Assembly: GCA_905221545.1 (NCBI GenBank)
Contig: CAJNDO010000016.1
Coordinates: forward strand, 1 to 19,167
Reading direction: 5' to 3'
DNA: 19,167 nucleotides
From: a bacterium
Lineage (GTDB): Bacteria > Bacillota > Bacilli > Lactobacillales > Streptococcaceae
Part shown: in pieces, positions 16,050 to 19,167 of the stretch
Numbering within the stretch: position 1 is the stretch's first letter
How the letters are laid out: each line of letters starts with the position of its first letter
Notes under the pieces: generated by a model
Database searches by the model: none
What the model was told of the DNA's origin: nothing
What the model saw: only the letters and a program-made list of their open reading frames with translations
Position numbers and translations under genes: made by a program

Positions 16050-16904
16050 TTACCAAACTGGTTGATCCAAACCGTCTGATGTTTCTTCGATAACTTTTTT
16101 CACCTCATCTGTGTGGTAAGCTGCGATCACTTTCTTGATAGCATCAGCTTTTGGTGATGTTTCCCAATCTTTTTTCGCAACGATGATGTTGTACCATTGT
16201 TTTGAATTTTCATCAGCTTGTTCTTTGAAAAGTGCTTTCTTGTAGTCCAATTTTGCTTCTGTAACGAAGGTATTGTTTACAACGGCAGCATCAACCGATG
16301 ACAATGAACGAGCTGTTTGGCTAGCATCCAATTCAGTGATTTTCAAGTTCTTTGGATTCTCTTTGATGTTAGCAACTGTTGCAAGAGCAGTTCCTGAAAC
16401 GTCCAATTTAATCAAGCCAGCTGATTGAAGCAAGTAAAGCGCACGGCTTTCGTTTGTAGCATCGTTCGGTACAGCGATTTCTCCGTTTGCTGGGATGTCT
16501 TCTACTTTAGTGTACTTGTTGTCACTTCCATTCAAACCTGAGTAAAGGCGGATTGGAGAGATGTAAGTATCAGCAATCGCTACAAGGTCTTTTCCGTTTT
16601 CTTTGTTCCAGTTGTTCAAGAAGTTATAGTGTTGGAAAGCGTTCAAGTCTACTTCGCCATCAGCAGTTGCCTTGTTTGGTTGTGAGTAGTCTGTGAACTC
16701 TGTAAATTCCAAAGTGATACCATCTTTTTTAACCAATTCTTGGATTTTGTCCCAACGTTTTTCTTCAGAACCGCTACGGTTAACCGTTGCGATTTTAATA
16801 GTTGTTGCATTGTCTGCTTTCTTTTCTGAGTTTCCGCAAGCTGCAAGAGCCAAACCTGCGACTGTAGCAACAGCTGCTACACCAAGCCATTTTTTAATTT
16901 TCAT
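16050..16904 (-). CDS. metQ: Methionine-binding lipoprotein MetQ
   Basis: The 284-aa protein has a lipoprotein signal peptide with lipobox LAAC (Cys23), so it is anchored to the outer face of the membrane. The mature part is a MetQ/NlpA-family binding protein (TIKIATVNRSGSEEKRW, FQHYNFLNNWN, NDATNESRALYLL). It delivers methionine to MetNP. The start at 16904 follows AAGGAGAAAG. A MET-box and a promoter lie upstream. It is the first gene of the operon metQ, M20 peptidase, metN, metP. Confidence 0.95.
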   Translation of the reverse strand: MKIKKWLGVAAVATVAGLALAACGNSEKKADNATTIKIATVNRSGSEEKRWDKIQELVKKDGITLEFTEFTDYSQPNKATADGEVDLNAFQHYNFLNNWNKENGKDLVAIADTYISPIRLYSGLNGSDNKYTKVEDIPANGEIAVPNDATNESRALYLLQSAGLIKLDVSGTALATVANIKENPKNLKITELDASQTARSLSSVDAAVVNNTFVTEAKLDYKKALFKEQADENSKQWYNIIVAKKDWETSPKADAIKKVIAAYHTDEVKKVIEETSDGLDQPVW

Positions 16905-16935
16905 GATTCTTTCTCCTTAAAAATAATACCGTACT

Positions 16936-16964
16936 AGTATCTCACAATTTGTTTGATTTCACAA
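16936..16964 (-). promoter_or_regulatory. metQ operon promoter with an overlapping 9-bp inverted repeat
   Basis: On the minus strand TTGTGA (16964-16959), 17 bp and GATACT (16941-16936), with TGA before the -10, form a plausible promoter. A perfect inverted repeat, ACAATTTGT at 16944-16952 and ACAAATTGT at 16961-16969, covers its -35 and spacer. Confidence 0.55.
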
Positions 16965-16986
16965 ATTGTTATTAGATAGCCAGATA

Positions 16987-17003
16987 TATAGTTTAAAACT
17001 ATA
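16987..17003 (-). promoter_or_regulatory. MET-box, binding site for the LysR-type regulator MtaR/MetR
   Basis: The minus strand reads TATAGTTTTAAACTATA, an exact match to the streptococcal MET-box TATAGTTTnAAACTATA. It lies 22 bp upstream of the predicted metQ -35, where a LysR-type activator would be expected. No SAM riboswitch or T-box is seen in the leader, so this is the probable methionine-responsive control. Confidence 0.88.
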
Positions 17004-17012
17004 TCCCTAAAA

Positions 17013-17050
17013 ACTGAGAAATCATCCACCTTACTCAGAATGGATGATTT
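17013..17050 (-). terminator. Terminator after the amino-acid-binding lipoprotein gene
   Basis: A perfect 10-bp stem (17041-17050 with 17019-17028) around a 12-nt loop is followed on the minus strand by CTCAGTTTTTAG. It separates this gene from the metQ operon. Confidence 0.85.
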
Positions 17051-17057
17051 CAAGAAA

Positions 17058-17921
<864 letters not shown>

Positions 17922-17946
17922 TTAACAGAAAAAGAGCATTTACGCC

Positions 17947-17952
17947 ATTATA
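17947..17952 (-). promoter_or_regulatory. Possible -10 of the amino-acid-binding lipoprotein gene
   Basis: TATAAT lies at 17952-17947 on the minus strand, but the position 17 bp upstream has no good -35, so an activator may be needed. Just upstream are two direct TATCA/TGATA copies (17953-17957 and 17968-17972), which loosely recall the streptococcal CmbR box without matching its full inverted layout. Confidence 0.4.
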
Positions 17953-17991
17953 TGATATCTATCTCTGTGATAAGTTTTCTTTATGGCTGAT

Positions 17992-18315
17992 TTAAAAGAC
18001 CAAACGCAAGACTGCAATCAAAACAACTCCAAAGAGAACCGTTCCGACTAGATTACGGTAGCGAAAGGCTACCCAAGCCGTCGGAAAGACTGCCAAGAAG
18101 TCTAGCCATTTAATTTGAGGAAGACTCCCAACCTTGCCTGTTACTACGCTTGAAAGAATCAAGGCAAAGATAATAGAAACGGGTAAGAACTTCAAAAAAC
18201 GCTCAACGATTCCAGGCAAGCCCTTATACTTGACCAAGATGAAGGGAATCATACGGGGAATCCAAGTCACAAGACCAGAGAAAATAACTGCTAATAAAAG
18301 ATACTTACTGACCAT
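17992..18315 (-). CDS. azlD: AzlD, small subunit of the branched-chain amino acid exporter
   Basis: The 107-aa protein has three or four hydrophobic helices and the AzlD-family pattern GLVTWIPRMIPFIL near the N-terminus, then FLKFLPVSIIFALI. It pairs with AzlC to export branched-chain amino acids or their analogues. The start overlaps the end of azlC by 11 bases, so translation is coupled. Confidence 0.92.
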   Translation of the reverse strand: MVSKYLLLAVIFSGLVTWIPRMIPFILVKYKGLPGIVERFLKFLPVSIIFALILSSVVTGKVGSLPQIKWLDFLAVFPTAWVAFRYRNLVGTVLFGVVLIAVLRLVF

Positions 18316-19000
18316 CTAAAATCACCCCCATGCTACAACCAAGTAGCGTCGCAAACAGAACAGCTAGCGACTGAGACACCACTGTCAAGAGTAAAAAGAA
18401 GGACACCGCAACAACTGCTAGGATAATGAGCAGATTGCGGACAGGAATCCGTCTTTGCATAATCTGGAATTGCGAAGCAAAAATTCCGATGAACATCCCA
18501 ACCAGGGCAAAATCCAAACCAAAGATTTCTGGATTTGGTAGCAGACCACCCAGAGCCGTTCCGACCACTGTCCCCACAAACCAAGCCACATAGCTGTTGA
18601 GATTGTTTCCATGCATCCACATCGGATTGACCTTGTCTGTATGGGCCAATTCGCCCATCAAAACACCATAGGTCTCATCTGTCAAGAGACTAGACATACC
18701 AATATTTTGCCAGAGACTGGTATGACGGAAATAGGTCGATGCATGCAAGCTCAGCAAAAAGAGACGCAAATTGATCAAAAAGACCGTCATAGCAATAGCT
18801 GCCACAGGCGCCTGAACTGCAATCAAGGCTAACATGGCAAACTGGGCACTCCCAGCATAAACAAAGAGGCTCATCAAGCCCATCTCAACAGGTGTCACAT
18901 AGGGCGCACCAATAATCCCACAGGCCAGTCCGATACTGATATAACCAAGGGCCGTTGGCATGGCTGCCTGCGCCCCCTCCCAAAATCCTTTTTCTTTCAT
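18305..19000 (-). CDS. azlC: AzlC, large subunit of the branched-chain amino acid exporter
   Basis: The 231-aa integral membrane protein carries the AzlC-family segments AMPTALGYISIGLACGI, LFVYAGSAQFAML, FLINLRLFLLSLHAS and SSLLTDETYGVLMGE. I chose the ATG at 19000 (MKEKGFWEG): the in-frame ATG at 19012 is part of ATGAGGAGAAAG, which supplies the ribosome site for the later ATG. With AzlD it forms an exporter that prevents toxic build-up of branched-chain amino acids. A leader of about 55 nt precedes it. Confidence 0.92.
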   Translation of the reverse strand: MKEKGFWEGAQAAMPTALGYISIGLACGIIGAPYVTPVEMGLMSLFVYAGSAQFAMLALIAVQAPVAAIAMTVFLINLRLFLLSLHASTYFRHTSLWQNIGMSSLLTDETYGVLMGELAHTDKVNPMWMHGNNLNSYVAWFVGTVVGTALGGLLPNPEIFGLDFALVGMFIGIFASQFQIMQRRIPVRNLLIILAVVAVSFFLLLTVVSQSLAVLFATLLGCSMGVILDGQ

Positions 19001-19059
19001 CTTTCTCCTCATATTGTCTTAATAAATAGGCTGAAAAGGCTCCAGCCACAGCATGGACT

Positions 19060-19068
19060 ATTATAACA
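19060..19068 (-). promoter_or_regulatory. azlCD promoter (extended -10)
   Basis: TGTTATAAT occupies 19068-19060 on the minus strand, a full extended -10; the -35 region is only a T run. The leader contains a small stem, GGCTG with CAGCC, around 19028-19046, too small to judge as an attenuator. Confidence 0.65.
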
Positions 19069-19090
19069 CATTCAGGAAAGAGAAAAAAGT

Positions 19091-19167
19091 GGCTCTATAA
19101 TATTTGTAGTGGGTAAATCCCTATAGATATTATGGAGCTTTTTTGTGTAGAAAAAAAGTCCCATATG
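19091..19167. mobile_element. Possible end of an insertion sequence or MITE, with long hairpin
   Basis: Positions 19091-19103 and 19127-19139 form a 13-bp stem (two G-T pairs) followed by TTTTTTGTG, and the sequence continues with A-rich DNA to the window edge. The block starting GGCTCTATAATATTTGTAG reminds me of streptococcal ISL3-type element ends, but no transposase is in view. It could equally be a terminator for a gene ending beyond the edge. Confidence 0.35.

Noticed and set aside
16905..17057. SAM riboswitch or T-box in the metQ leader
   Set aside because: No conserved riboswitch or T-box core was seen; the hairpins are a terminator of the upstream gene and a promoter-overlapping repeat, and a MET-box explains the control.
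19001..19012. Upstream in-frame ATG of azlC
   Set aside because: The 12 bases contain the AGGAG ribosome site used by the ATG at 19000.

Overview
The window looks like chromosome of a Mitis-group Streptococcus, close to S. pneumoniae / S. mitis. Three things point there: BOX repeats (one carries the core targeted by the BOXA1R typing primer), a MET-box of the streptococcal MtaR/MetR type, and a gene order I recognise from the pneumococcal region SP_0145 to SP_0182, seen here in reverse. The genes are compact, mostly on the minus strand, with short leaders, strong AGGAGG-type ribosome sites and extended -10 promoters. I see no rRNA, tRNA, CRISPR array or intact transposase gene. Sequences resembling IS ends lie at both window edges.

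Left part (1-4540): the end of a probable IS3-family element, then a plus-strand MccF/LD-carboxypeptidase-like S66 peptidase. It converges on a minus-strand DNA-repair run read as mutL (hexB), ruvA, tag. A shortened BOX element fills essentially all of the mutL-ruvA gap. From memory, pneumococcus carries its riboflavin genes at this junction, and they are absent here.

Middle-left (4540-7400): a LytTR regulator plus DUF3021 membrane protein, a two-gene LytTR regulatory system of the HdrRM/BrsRM type. It faces mutL across a spacer holding two 9-bp direct repeats 21 bp apart, a probable autoregulatory operator. Then comes an Nramp-fold transporter that lacks the DPGN metal-binding motif, followed by a boxA-boxC BOX element.

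Middle (7400-12800): nrdI; a four-helix membrane protein with its own promoter; and the TCS07-type two-component operon (DUF624 protein, LytS/YesM-like kinase, YesN/AraC-type regulator). The operon promoter overlaps a near-consensus cre site, so carbon catabolite control by CcpA is likely. Divergent from it is an orphan ECF S component of the MptD/Trep_Strep family.

Right part (12830-19167): the methionine uptake operon metQ, M20 peptidase, metN, metP, preceded by a perfect-arm MET-box. Upstream lie a lipoprotein amino-acid-binding protein without its own permease and the azlCD branched-chain amino acid exporter. Together these form an amino acid import/export neighbourhood.

I found no wholly new multi-gene defence or mobile system. 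The best leads are regulatory and functional: the LytTR operator, the cre site in the TCS07 promoter, a second inverted repeat inside the metQ promoter, and the non-canonical Nramp protein.
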